Under the pieces are notes generated by a model. That model did not search any database, was not told the origin of the DNA, and saw only the letters and a program-made list of their open reading frames with translations. From Primorskyibacter flagellatus (GTDB lineage Bacteria > Pseudomonadota > Alphaproteobacteria > Rhodobacterales > Rhodobacteraceae): DNA of 64,000 bases. Below, piece after piece: positions 54,164 to 62,106 of this stretch. Each line of letters starts with the position of its first letter. Position 1 is the stretch's first letter. The position numbers were made by a program, and so were the translations under genes. The stretch spans positions 186,001 through 250,000 of the forward strand of contig NZ_BMFJ01000002.1 of the NCBI RefSeq assembly GCF_014638275.1, written 5' to 3'.

Positions 54164-55873
54164 ATGACGAAGGCGAACTTCTGGAAATCCGTGGCCGTGG
54201 CGGCGGCGGTTGCTGCTGCAGCGGGTCCGGCGATCTCGGGCAATTCCGGCGACTATCTGGCGGCGCGGCAGGCGCGGCTGTCCAGCGATTACGATGCGGC
54301 GGTCTACTATTACGTGCGCGCCCTTGGCGCCGATCCGCAGAACCCTGCCCTTCTGGAAGGTGCCGCGCTCTCCCAGCTGTCTGCCGGGGACCTGCCCCGC
54401 GCCGTGGCGGTTGCCGAGCGCATGGAAGCCGCCGGGGTTGAGAGCCAGATTTCCCAGGCGATCCTGTCGGCCCACGAATTCCAGTCCGGCAACTTTCAGG
54501 CCGTTCTTGACCGCGTGGCCGCCGATCATGGCGTCGGACCGCTGGTCGACGGCCTGATGGCCGCCTGGGCCGAGGTCGGCAAGGGAGAAATGGCCAACGC
54601 GCTCGCCTCCTTCGACCAGGTTGCCCAGACCAAGGGTCTGCGCGGCTTCGCGCTCTATCACAAGGCGCTGGCGCTGGCGATGGTCGGCGACTTCGAGGCG
54701 TCGGAGGCGATCTATTCCGACAGCTCCGCCGGCCCGCTCCAGATGACCCGGCGCGGTGCCATGGCCCGGATCGAGGTGCTGAGCCAGCTCGACCGTTCCG
54801 GCGACGCGCTGAAGCTGCTGGACAAGCTGTTCGGGTCGGACCTCGACCCCGCTCTGTCGCAGATGCGCGCGGTGCTGGAAAAGGGCGAGGCCCTGCCCTT
54901 CACCCATGTCACCAAGATCACCGACGGCGTGGCCGAGATCTTCTATTCCGTCGCCGCTGCCCTGAAGGGCGAGGCGACCGACGACTACACCCTGATCTAT
55001 TCCCGCATCGCAGAGGCGCTGCGCGAAGATCACATCGACGCCATCCTCCTCTCCGCCGAACTGCTGGAGGACATGGACCGCCCGGAGCTCGCCACCCGCG
55101 CCTACCGCCGCGTTCCGCGCGACAACCCCGCATTCCACGCCGCCGAACTGGGCCGCGCCAATGCGCTGGAACGCTCTGGCCGGTCCGACGCCGCACTTGA
55201 GGTGCTGGACGAACTGGCGGAGACGCACGGCAACCTGCCGATCGTGCACACCACCCGCGGCGACCTGCTGCGCGGCATGAACCGCTATGTCGAAGCCGTG
55301 AAGGCCTACGACGCGGCCATCGGCCTGTATGACAGCGACGACAGCTCGCAATGGTTCGTGCTTTACGCCCGTGCGATCAGCCAGGAACGGCTGAACCACT
55401 GGCCAGAGGCAGAGGCCGATTTCCGCGCCGCGCTTAAGATGAACCCGGACCACCCGCGCATCCTCAACTACCTCGGCTATTCGCTGGTCGAAAAGCACGA
55501 GAAGCTGGACGAAGCGCTCGGCATGATCGAACGGGCCGTGCAGGCGCAGCCGGACAGCGGATTCATCCTCGACAGCCTGGGCTGGGCGCTGTACCGCCTT
55601 GGCCGCTATGAGGAGGCCGTGGATCACATGGAGCGTGCCGCTGAACTGATGCCGGTCGACCCGGTCGTGACAGATCACCTCGGTGACGTCTACTGGGCCG
55701 TTGGCCGCACGCTCGAGGCGGAATTCCAGTGGAACCGCGCCCTCTCCTTCGCGCCCGAGGACAAGGACGCCACCCGCATCCGCCGCAAGCTGAAGGTCGG
55801 GCTCGACGCCGTTCTGGCCGAGGAAGGGGCGGAGCCGCTGAAGGTCGCGCAGGACACGTCCAACGGCGGCTGA
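54164..55873 (+). CDS. large TPR-repeat protein
   Basis: A 569-residue protein with an N-terminal signal peptide or anchor (about 1-25) followed by tetratricopeptide repeats along most of its length; the clearest repeats are at the C-terminal end (for example PDSGFILDSLGWALYRLGRYEEAV). Such proteins act as scaffolds in envelope processes. I chose ATG at 54164 with GAGGGA upstream; an ATG 30 bp earlier is in frame. ispE begins 4 bp after its stop. Confidence 0.8.
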   Translation: MTKANFWKSVAVAAAVAAAAGPAISGNSGDYLAARQARLSSDYDAAVYYYVRALGADPQNPALLEGAALSQLSAGDLPRAVAVAERMEAAGVESQISQAILSAHEFQSGNFQAVLDRVAADHGVGPLVDGLMAAWAEVGKGEMANALASFDQVAQTKGLRGFALYHKALALAMVGDFEASEAIYSDSSAGPLQMTRRGAMARIEVLSQLDRSGDALKLLDKLFGSDLDPALSQMRAVLEKGEALPFTHVTKITDGVAEIFYSVAAALKGEATDDYTLIYSRIAEALREDHIDAILLSAELLEDMDRPELATRAYRRVPRDNPAFHAAELGRANALERSGRSDAALEVLDELAETHGNLPIVHTTRGDLLRGMNRYVEAVKAYDAAIGLYDSDDSSQWFVLYARAISQERLNHWPEAEADFRAALKMNPDHPRILNYLGYSLVEKHEKLDEALGMIERAVQAQPDSGFILDSLGWALYRLGRYEEAVDHMERAAELMPVDPVVTDHLGDVYWAVGRTLEAEFQWNRALSFAPEDKDATRIRRKLKVGLDAVLAEEGAEPLKVAQDTSNGG

Positions 55874-55876
55874 CCC

Positions 55877-56707
55877 ATGGCGGAGACGCAGCCGGTGGCG
55901 GAATTCGCCCCGGCCAAGATCAACCTGACCCTGCACGTCACGGGACAGCGGCCCGACGGCTATCACCTGCTGGATTCGCTGGTGGTCTTTGCCGATGTCG
56001 GTGACCGCCTGACCCTTGCGCTGTCCGACACGCCAGCCCTGAACGTGACCGGACCGCGCGCTGAAGGCGTGCCGGGCGACGCCCGCAACCTTGCCCTGCG
56101 CGCGGCAGAGACGGCCGGGACCACGGTTCGGATTGCGCTGGACAAGCACCTCCCGGCCGCGGCCGGGATCGGCGGCGGGTCCTCGGACGCGGCTGCGGTG
56201 CTCCGGGGCATTTCGCGGCTGACCGGGCTGGCCCCGCCCGACGACACGGTGCGGCTTGGCGCAGATGTCCCGGTCTGCCTTCCCGCCCGCGCCGCGCGTA
56301 TGCAGGGGGTCGGGGAAATCGTCACGCCGGTTGCCGACCTGCCCCGGTTGCATGCCGTTCTGGTCAACCCCGGAGTAGAGGTCGCCACCCCCGCCTGTTT
56401 CGCGCGGCTGGCCACCCGCACCAACCCGCCCATGCCCGATCCCCTGCCCCGCTGGTCCGGCCCTGCCGATCTGATCGACTGGCTTGCCACCATGCGCAAC
56501 GACCTGGAACCGCCCGCGTGCCACATTGCCCCGGTCATCGCCGATCTGCTGGAAACGCTGCGCGCCGATCCGGCCTGCCGGCTCGCCCGCATGTCCGGGT
56601 CCGGCGCGACCTGCTTTGCCCTGACCGACACGGCAGCGCACGCGCGGGCCATGGCCGCGCGCCTGTCCCGCCCGCAATGGTGGGTTCAGCCGACCCGGCT
56701 GTCCTGA
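55877..56707 (+). CDS. ispE: 4-diphosphocytidyl-2-C-methyl-D-erythritol kinase
   Basis: GHMP kinase of the MEP isoprenoid pathway. The N-terminus [20 protein letters not shown] and the ATP-binding loop [16 protein letters not shown] are diagnostic, and the third motif reads [12 protein letters not shown]. 276 residues is normal. It is separated from the TPR gene by 3 bp and overlaps the convergent trpF by 22 bp. Confidence 0.94.
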   Translation: MAETQPVAEFAPAKINLTLHVTGQRPDGYHLLDSLVVFADVGDRLTLALSDTPALNVTGPRAEGVPGDARNLALRAAETAGTTVRIALDKHLPAAAGIGGGSSDAAAVLRGISRLTGLAPPDDTVRLGADVPVCLPARAARMQGVGEIVTPVADLPRLHAVLVNPGVEVATPACFARLATRTNPPMPDPLPRWSGPADLIDWLATMRNDLEPPACHIAPVIADLLETLRADPACRLARMSGSGATCFALTDTAAHARAMAARLSRPQWWVQPTRLS

Positions 56708-57345
56708 CCCGTCGCCGCCGCGACAAAGGCGGCGATCCTCTCAGGGTCCTTCACACCCGGCGCGCTTTCCACGCCCGATGAGACATCGACCTGCCGCGCG
56801 CCCGTCAGCCGCACCGCTTCGGCCACGTTGTCCGGGGTCAGCCCCCCGGCGAGCATCCATGGGCAGGTCCAGTACTTACGCCCCTGCAGCAACCGCCAGT
56901 CGAAGGCCAGCCCGTTGCCGCCCGGCAGGGCCGCGTCCTTCGGCGGCTTCGCGTCGATCAGCAACTGGTCGGCAACACGGGAATAGACGTCGATGGCGGC
57001 CAGATCCTCCGGCCCCGCCACGCCGATCGCCTTCATCACCGGCAACCCGGTACGCGTCCGGACCTCCGCCACCCGCTCAGGTGTTTCGCGCCCGTGCAGT
57101 TGAAGCATGTCGAGAGGCACCGCCCCCGTGATCGCGTCAAGCAGCGCGTCATCCGCATCGACCACCAGCGCCACCTTGGCCAGCCCGACCGGCGCCTCGA
57201 CCGCCAGCGCGCGCGCCTCTTCCACCGTCAGATGGCGCGGCGATTTCGGAAAGAAGACAAAACCGCCATAGACTGCCCCCGCACGCGCGGCGGCGTCAAC
57301 GTCCTCGGGCCTTTTGAGGCCGCAGATTTTGACACGGATGTCCAT
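56686..57345 (-). CDS. trpF: phosphoribosylanthranilate isomerase
   Basis: Catalyses the Amadori rearrangement in tryptophan synthesis. The catalytic Cys lies in [12 protein letters not shown] (residue 8) and the Asp in the [10 protein letters not shown] segment. It ends inside ispE on the other strand by 22 bp. It is grouped with lapA, ihfB and rpsA rather than with trpB. Confidence 0.93.
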   Translation of the reverse strand: MDIRVKICGLKRPEDVDAAARAGAVYGGFVFFPKSPRHLTVEEARALAVEAPVGLAKVALVVDADDALLDAITGAVPLDMLQLHGRETPERVAEVRTRTGLPVMKAIGVAGPEDLAAIDVYSRVADQLLIDAKPPKDAALPGGNGLAFDWRLLQGRKYWTCPWMLAGGLTPDNVAEAVRLTGARQVDVSSGVESAPGVKDPERIAAFVAAATGQDSRVG

Positions 57346-57372
57346 GGGCCGGGTCTACGCCAGCCGCGGGCG

Positions 57373-57714
57373 TCAGTCCAGCAGCGCCAGGACCTCGTCC
57401 TTGCCACGGTGCTTCTCGCCCTTGAGCTTCTTGACCTCGCGCTCCAGCTTGCCGACCTCACGCTGTTTGCGCGACGCCTCGGCCCGGTGCTTGTGCTCGC
57501 GCAGCCATTCCCAGACGAATCCGATCAGCAGGCCGACGATGGCCCCGCCGAAGATCACCGCGAACAGCGGCAGTTCGACCGACTGGTTCATGCCAGCGAT
57601 CCGCGCCAGTCCCTCGGGCAGCAGCTTGAGCGAGACGATTTCACGGTTGGCCAGCGCAACCGCGATCAGCGCAACGCCGAGGACGGCGAGAAAGAGGTAA
57701 CGGATATATCGCAT
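57373..57714 (-). CDS. LapA-domain membrane protein
   Basis: A 113-residue protein with two hydrophobic segments (about 5-22 and 48-70) and a lysine-rich coiled-coil tail, matching the LapA (DUF1049) family; in enterobacteria LapA works with LapB in LPS assembly control. It sits between ihfB and trpF, the common arrangement in this group. Role here is inferred. Confidence 0.85.
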   Translation of the reverse strand: MRYIRYLFLAVLGVALIAVALANREIVSLKLLPEGLARIAGMNQSVELPLFAVIFGGAIVGLLIGFVWEWLREHKHRAEASRKQREVGKLEREVKKLKGEKHRGKDEVLALLD

Positions 57715-57715
57715 G

Positions 57716-58000
57716 TCAGCCCTGCCCGTTCAGCCGGTCACGCAGCAGCTTGCCGGTCTTGAAGAAAGGTACGTGTTTTTCCTCCACATCAACCGCTTCG
57801 CCGGTTCGCGGGTTCCTCCCGGTCCGTGCGTCGCGTTTCTTTACGGAGAAGGCCCCGAACCCGCGCAGCTCCACCCGGTCGCCGCGCGCCATCGCTTCGA
57901 TGATCTCGTCAAAGATGACATTCACGATCTTTTCAACATCCCGCTGATACAGGTGCGGATTTTCGTCGGCAATTTTCTGGATCAGTTCGGATCGGATCAT
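57716..58000 (-). CDS. ihfB: integration host factor beta subunit
   Basis: DNA-bending protein of 94 residues. The HU/IHF arm region reads [22 protein letters not shown] with the intercalating Pro. It begins [19 protein letters not shown], which is typical of IHF-beta. The stop is 1 bp before the lapA start. Confidence 0.94.
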   Translation of the reverse strand: MIRSELIQKIADENPHLYQRDVEKIVNVIFDEIIEAMARGDRVELRGFGAFSVKKRDARTGRNPRTGEAVDVEEKHVPFFKTGKLLRDRLNGQG

Positions 58001-58049
58001 CGGCGGTTTCTCCCCAGGATCGGTCGGCAGCGCAATCAGACACCACCCG

Positions 58050-58078
58050 ACTATAGGGGGTTTCCGGCCCCCTCGAAA
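58050..58078 (-). promoter_or_regulatory. Predicted promoter of ihfB
   Basis: A good -10 box TATAGT (58055-58050) lies 17 bp from a weak -35 TTTCGA. The spacer is GGGGGCCGGAAACCCCC, itself a small hairpin. Prediction only. Confidence 0.45.
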
Positions 58079-58272
58079 CTGTGACCTCGGGCGCGAATGG
58101 CAGATTTTTCATGCGAAATCGGGCAATTGCGCCCTTCACAGGCGGGATTTTGCGTGACCTGCGCCGCGAATCCCCCCGACGCCCAGTACGCTGCAACGCG
58201 GCACAAACGACTGATTCGCTGCGATTTTCCGATTGCTGCGCCCCCGATGCAGCTTTGAGCGGGGCAAAGCAA
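58079..58272. other. Gap between ihfB promoter and rpsA terminator
   Basis: No convincing gene, repeat or RNA was seen here. Short open frames on both strands lack start signals and family resemblance. Confidence 0.6.
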
Positions 58273-58298
58273 AAGGCCCCGGATATATCCGGGGCCTT
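58265..58298 (-). terminator. Intrinsic terminator of rpsA
   Basis: An 11-bp stem (58273-58283 with 58288-58298, AAGGCCCCGGA) with a TATA loop; reading on the minus strand it is followed by a T-rich TTGCTTT tract. It lies 22 bp beyond the rpsA stop. Confidence 0.85.
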
Positions 58299-58320
58299 CC
58301 TGTTTCGTCTGACCGGAGGA

Positions 58321-60003
58321 TCAGTTGTCGCCGGACTTCAGCGCAGCGCCAAGGATGTCGCCAAGCGACGCGCCGGAGTCCGAAGACCCGTACTGTTCCA
58401 CGGCTTCCTTCTCTTCCGCAATCTCGCGTGCCTTGATCGACAGGCCCAGACGGCGGGTCTTGCTGTCCACGTTGGTCACGCGCACATCGACGTGGTCACC
58501 GACGGAGAAACGCTCGGGGCGCTGTTCGGAGCGGTCGCGCGACAGGTCGGAGCGGCGGATGAAGGACTTCATGCCTTCGTATTCCACTTCGATCCCGCCG
58601 TCCTCGATCGAGGTCACGGTCACAGTGATGATGGAGCCGCGCTTGGTGCCACCGACAGCCTCAGCGAACTTGTCGCCGCCGACGTTCTTGATGGAGAGCG
58701 AGATGCGCTCCTTCTCGGTGTCGACCTCGGAGACAACCGCCTGGACGATGTCGCCCTTGCGGTAGTTCTGAATGGCATCCTCGCCACGCTCGTCCCAGGA
58801 CAGGTCAGACAGGTGAACCATGCCGTCGATGTCACCCGGCAGGCCAACGAACAGACCGAATTCGGTGATGTTCTTGACCTCGCCTTCGACCACGGTGCCC
58901 TCGGGATGCGTTTCCGCGAAGACTTCCCACGGGTTGCGCATCGTCTGCTTGAGGCCGAGGGACACGCGGCGCTTCGCACCGTCGATCTCCAGCACCATGA
59001 CTTCGACTTCCTGCGAGGTCGAGACGATCTTGCCCGGATGGACGTTCTTCTTGGTCCAGGACATTTCGGACACGTGGACCAGACCTTCGACACCCGGCTC
59101 CAGCTCGACGAACGCGCCGTAGTCGGTGATGTTGGTCACGCGGCCCTGATGCACGGATTCCAGCGGGTACTTGGCAGCGACCAGATCCCACGGATCTTCC
59201 TGCAGCTGCTTCATGCCGAGCGAGATGCGGTGCGTGTCCTTGTTGATCTTGATCACCTGGACCTTCACGGTCTCGCCGATGTTCAGGATCTCGGACGGGT
59301 GGTTGACGCGGCGCCATGCCATGTCGGTCACGTGCAGCAGGCCGTCGACACCGCCGAGGTCCACGAAGGCCCCGTATTCGGTGATGTTCTTGACCACGCC
59401 GTCAACCGACTGACCTTCTTCGAGGTTCGAGATGACCTCGGCACGCTGTTCGGCACGCGACTCTTCCAGAATGGCCCGGCGGGAGACGACGATATTTCCC
59501 CGGCGGCGGTCCATTTTCAGGATCTGGAACGGCTGCTTCAGACCCATGAGCGGGCCGGCATCGCGCACGGGGCGCACATCGACCTGCGAGCCCGGAAGGA
59601 ACGCGACGGCACCGCCGAGATCGACGGTGAAACCGCCCTTCACGCGGCCGAAGATCGCGCCATCGACGCGGGCGTCGTCGGCATAGGCCTTTTCCAGACG
59701 GTCCCAGGCTTCCTCGCGGCGCGCCATTTCGCGCGAAACGACAGCCTCGCCACGCGAATTCTCGGCGGCGCGCAGGAAGACCTCGACCTCATCGCCGACT
59801 GCGATTTCGGGGGTCTCACCGGGGTTTGCAAATTCTTTGAGATCGACACGGCCTTCCATCTTGTAGCCGACGTCGATGATGGCCTGTCCCGCTTCGATCG
59901 CGATGACCTTGCCTTTGACAACCGAACCCTCTTCGGGGGTGTCCATTTCGAAGCTTTCATTTAGGAGGGCTTCGAATTCCTCCATGGATGCGTTCTGAGC
60001 CAT
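58321..60003 (-). CDS. rpsA: 30S ribosomal protein S1
   Basis: mRNA-binding ribosomal protein of 560 residues with six S1 repeats; the strongest are the middle ones, which share VxGxVxNITxYGAFVDL and VHVSEMSW patterns. The N-terminal domain binds the ribosome. AAGGAAC precedes the ATG. It lies upstream of ihfB as in E. coli, here with a terminator and a gap between them. Confidence 0.97.
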   Translation of the reverse strand: MAQNASMEEFEALLNESFEMDTPEEGSVVKGKVIAIEAGQAIIDVGYKMEGRVDLKEFANPGETPEIAVGDEVEVFLRAAENSRGEAVVSREMARREEAWDRLEKAYADDARVDGAIFGRVKGGFTVDLGGAVAFLPGSQVDVRPVRDAGPLMGLKQPFQILKMDRRRGNIVVSRRAILEESRAEQRAEVISNLEEGQSVDGVVKNITEYGAFVDLGGVDGLLHVTDMAWRRVNHPSEILNIGETVKVQVIKINKDTHRISLGMKQLQEDPWDLVAAKYPLESVHQGRVTNITDYGAFVELEPGVEGLVHVSEMSWTKKNVHPGKIVSTSQEVEVMVLEIDGAKRRVSLGLKQTMRNPWEVFAETHPEGTVVEGEVKNITEFGLFVGLPGDIDGMVHLSDLSWDERGEDAIQNYRKGDIVQAVVSEVDTEKERISLSIKNVGGDKFAEAVGGTKRGSIITVTVTSIEDGGIEVEYEGMKSFIRRSDLSRDRSEQRPERFSVGDHVDVRVTNVDSKTRRLGLSIKAREIAEEKEAVEQYGSSDSGASLGDILGAALKSGDN

Positions 60004-60256
60004 GTGGCTATGAGTTCCTTTTCAAGGTTTATGCTGGCCGAGCGGTTGTCTCCGCCGGTCTTGGGGTTGGTCAGTTGAGCGGCTGCAATGACGAAAGGGC
60101 CGGTGGTTCCGACCCTGCTCGCTTTCTCATCGCGGCGTTGTGCCTTGTCGACGGGGGGCAGATAGCCCCGTTTGGCCAATAATGCAACAGGAGAAGGGTC
60201 GGAGGTGTCGCCTCGCACGCGGCCGCGGAGGTGAAACGGCCCCTGACCCGTTCCGG
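60004..60256. other. Upstream region of rpsA
   Basis: About 250 bp with the rpsA leader and presumably its promoter. No gene is convincing; short frames on both strands have no start signal. The right part of the 382-bp gap holds a palindromic repeat and an AT-rich operator-like site. Confidence 0.5.
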
Positions 60257-60322
60257 GTCATCCTCCGACTTGATCCGAGGATCTCCGCGGCAGGAGGTCC
60301 TCGGATCAAGTCCGAGGATCAC
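60257..60322. repeat. Dispersed palindromic repeat, copy D
   Basis: A 66-bp palindrome starting GTCATCCTCCGACTTGATCC with a right arm complementary but for about one mismatch. Same family as copies A-C near 24-26 kb, but with a CCGACTTGATCC variant. Confidence 0.8.
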
Positions 60323-60347
60323 AACACGCCGGATTGACTTCCGCACC

Positions 60348-60377
60348 CCATTAATTAACCATTCCGCTAATTAATGG
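60348..60377 (+). promoter_or_regulatory. AT-rich inverted repeat upstream of the DoxX-like gene
   Basis: CCATTAATTA (60348-60357) and TAATTAATGG (60368-60377) are perfect 10-bp arms with a 10-bp spacer, giving a 20-bp centre spacing. This is strikingly AT-rich for the window and ends just before the ribosome-binding site. It looks like an operator for a dimeric repressor or activator. Confidence 0.6.
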
Positions 60378-60385
60378 AGGCGCAC

Positions 60386-60784
60386 ATGTCCGAAAAATGG
60401 ATGACCCGCACCGGCTGGACCCTGTCAGCCCTTTACGCCCTGTTCATGGTGGCAGCCTCGGTCGCCCCGAAATTCCTGACCGACATCGGCCAGCAGACCA
60501 TGGCGGCGCTTGGCTGGCCGGAAGCGCCGGTCCCGTTGATCGGCGCTCTGGAACTCGTCTGCATGCTGCTCTTTCTGATTCCCCGCACCGCCCTTCTGGG
60601 CGCAACGCTCACCATGGCGATCTTCGGCGGGGCGATCGTGACCCAGATGCGGGCCGACAGCCCGTTGTTTTCGCACACGTTGTTCAGCTTCTACCTCGGC
60701 GCACTGATGTGGGCCGGGCTCTGGCTGCGCGATCCGGGCATACGGGCCGTCTGGCCGATCCGCCGACGTTTTCAGTCGTCCTGA
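60386..60784 (+). CDS. DoxX-like small membrane protein
   Basis: A 132-residue membrane protein with four hydrophobic segments and the DoxX-family look (MVAASVAPKFLTD, then a LELVCMLLFLIPRTALLGA helix). The role is unknown. The ATG at 60386 follows GGAGG; a slightly earlier ATG overlaps that site. Its last 13 bp overlap the convergent small gene at 60772. Confidence 0.75.
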   Translation: MSEKWMTRTGWTLSALYALFMVAASVAPKFLTDIGQQTMAALGWPEAPVPLIGALELVCMLLFLIPRTALLGATLTMAIFGGAIVTQMRADSPLFSHTLFSFYLGALMWAGLWLRDPGIRAVWPIRRRFQSS

Positions 60785-60948
60785 GACCCTTTGCGCAGGC
60801 TTTTCGGCAGCGCGTAATCCTCGGCCGGGATAAGGCAATCCATGCCGAAATCGTACTGTCTCCAGGTGCTTTCGGGGGCAGCGCGGCGGTCGCCCTTGGC
60901 AGGGTCGCTGGCGTCGGACCCGCCCGTCGGCTTGAAAATATAGGACAT
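60772..60948 (-). CDS. small protein with W-R-x-x-D-F-x-x-D-C-L-I core (copy 1)
   Basis: A 58-residue, unrecognised protein. The core W29-R-Q-Y-D-F-G-M-D-C38-L-I is shared with the next small gene, with identical spacing. The N-terminus is polar with glycine and aspartate; the C-terminus is charged. A good CAGGAG site lies 8 bp before the ATG. Codon use is GC-rich as in neighbours. It lies in the same orientation as the DprE-like operon and after copy 2, so it may be its last gene. Confidence 0.65.
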   Translation of the reverse strand: MSYIFKPTGGSDASDPAKGDRRAAPESTWRQYDFGMDCLIPAEDYALPKSLRKGSQDD

Positions 60949-61070
60949 CTCAAATGCTCCTGACTTATTCCGTTGTTAAAATATCAACGGTTCAAGGGTA
61001 CACCCGTTCCGAAAAAGCTCCGAGTACGGAATACCCGACACACCGGGTGTGATCTGGAAACAATACCGTC

Positions 61071-61095
61071 CGGTGTCCGGTCCGGCCGGACACCG
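61071..61095 (-). terminator. Hairpin after small protein copy 2
   Basis: CGGTGTCCGG (61071-61080) pairs with CCGGACACCG (61086-61095), a perfect 10-bp stem with a 5-base loop, 18 bp beyond the stop of copy 2 on the minus strand. No strong U-run follows, so read-through to copy 1 is possible. Confidence 0.5.
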
Positions 61096-61112
61096 CAACG
61101 GAAGATGCCTTT

Positions 61113-61271
61113 TCAGCCGGCCTTCGCGGGCGCGGAAGCGGCGGGCTGCGCCGCGCGTACGATCAGGCAATCCGACGCGAAGTCGAGGTTGCGCCAGTCG
61201 ACGCCTTGCTGTTGCTGGGCCGGGGCCGGGTTGGTCTCCGCCGGGGTACGCGGGGTGTTGTCGGTCTGCAT
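61113..61271 (-). CDS. small protein with W-R-x-x-D-F-x-x-D-C-L-I core (copy 2)
   Basis: A 52-residue protein: a Pro/Gln-rich N-terminus, the core W26-R-N-L-D-F-A-S-D-C35-L-I, and an Ala/Pro-rich tail. The core matches copy 1 in eight of twelve positions while codons differ at synonymous sites, which supports real translation. A CAGGTAA site precedes the ATG. A ten-codon open frame with a strong GGGAGGGG site ends in that same ribosome-binding region (61276-61308). Function is unknown. Confidence 0.62.
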   Translation of the reverse strand: MQTDNTPRTPAETNPAPAQQQQGVDWRNLDFASDCLIVRAAQPAASAPAKAG

Positions 61272-61374
61272 TTGGTTACCTGTATGAATGGTTCGCTCTG
61301 GTCTTCATTGTCCCCTCCCTGGTCTTCCTTCCGCCCCCTCCTGGGCTGCAATTCTTGACCGATTGCAGGCCCTT

Positions 61375-62106
61375 TCAGATTTTCAGCTTCTTGAACACGC
61401 GCTCCGGGATGAGACGGATGATTCCCATGATCATCCGCCAGACGGCGCGCACATAGATCACGTCCTGACCCTTCTCAACGGCTTTCAGCACAGCTTGGCC
61501 AACTTCCGCCGGAGCGGCGGTCAACTTTTCGGGAAGGTCCATGTTTTCCGTCATGCGTGTTGCAACAAAACCCGGTTTCACGGTCACCACATGCACCCCC
61601 TGCCCCGCCAGCCGGTTGCGCAGACCTGACAGGAAGGCGGTGAACCCCGCCTTGGCGGCGCCGTAGGTGTAGTTCGTGGCCCGCCCGCGATCCCCCGCGA
61701 CCGACGAAATTCCGACGATCACGCCGCTACCGCGCGCGGCCATTGCCGTGGCGTAGGCGCCAAGCACCGCCGCCGGACCTTCGAAGTTCGCCCGCATCAG
61801 CGCGACGGAGGCCGCGACGTCGTCCTGCACCTCCTCCTGCGGGGCCAGGGCACCGACGGCACAGATCACCACGTCGGGCAGATCGGCCCCGGCGACGAAA
61901 CCCGCGTGCCCCTCGACCGCCGTGGCGTCGAAATCGCGCAGGGTGACGGAGATGCGGTGACGCAACTCCAGATCCCTCGCGGCGGCTTCGAGCGTCCCGG
62001 CCCCGCGTGCCGCAAGTACGAGGTCATACCCGGCCGCCGCGAAAGCATGCGCGCAGGCCATCGCGATGTCCGACCGCGCGCCGAGGATGGTAACGCTCCC
62101 CGTCAT
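61375..62106 (-). CDS. DprE2-like SDR (polyprenyl-phosphate keto-sugar reductase)
   Basis: A short-chain dehydrogenase of 243 residues. The cofactor loop is TILGARSDIA, a DprE2-type variant of the glycine-rich motif; GISSVAGDRGRATNYTYGAAKAG holds Ser, Tyr and Lys. In mycobacteria DprE2 reduces the keto intermediate made by DprE1 to decaprenylphosphoryl-arabinose. Its ATG overlaps the DprE1-like stop (ATGA), supporting a joint epimerase reaction. Confidence 0.82.
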   Translation of the reverse strand: MTGSVTILGARSDIAMACAHAFAAAGYDLVLAARGAGTLEAAARDLELRHRISVTLRDFDATAVEGHAGFVAGADLPDVVICAVGALAPQEEVQDDVAASVALMRANFEGPAAVLGAYATAMAARGSGVIVGISSVAGDRGRATNYTYGAAKAGFTAFLSGLRNRLAGQGVHVVTVKPGFVATRMTENMDLPEKLTAAPAEVGQAVLKAVEKGQDVIYVRAVWRMIMGIIRLIPERVFKKLKI

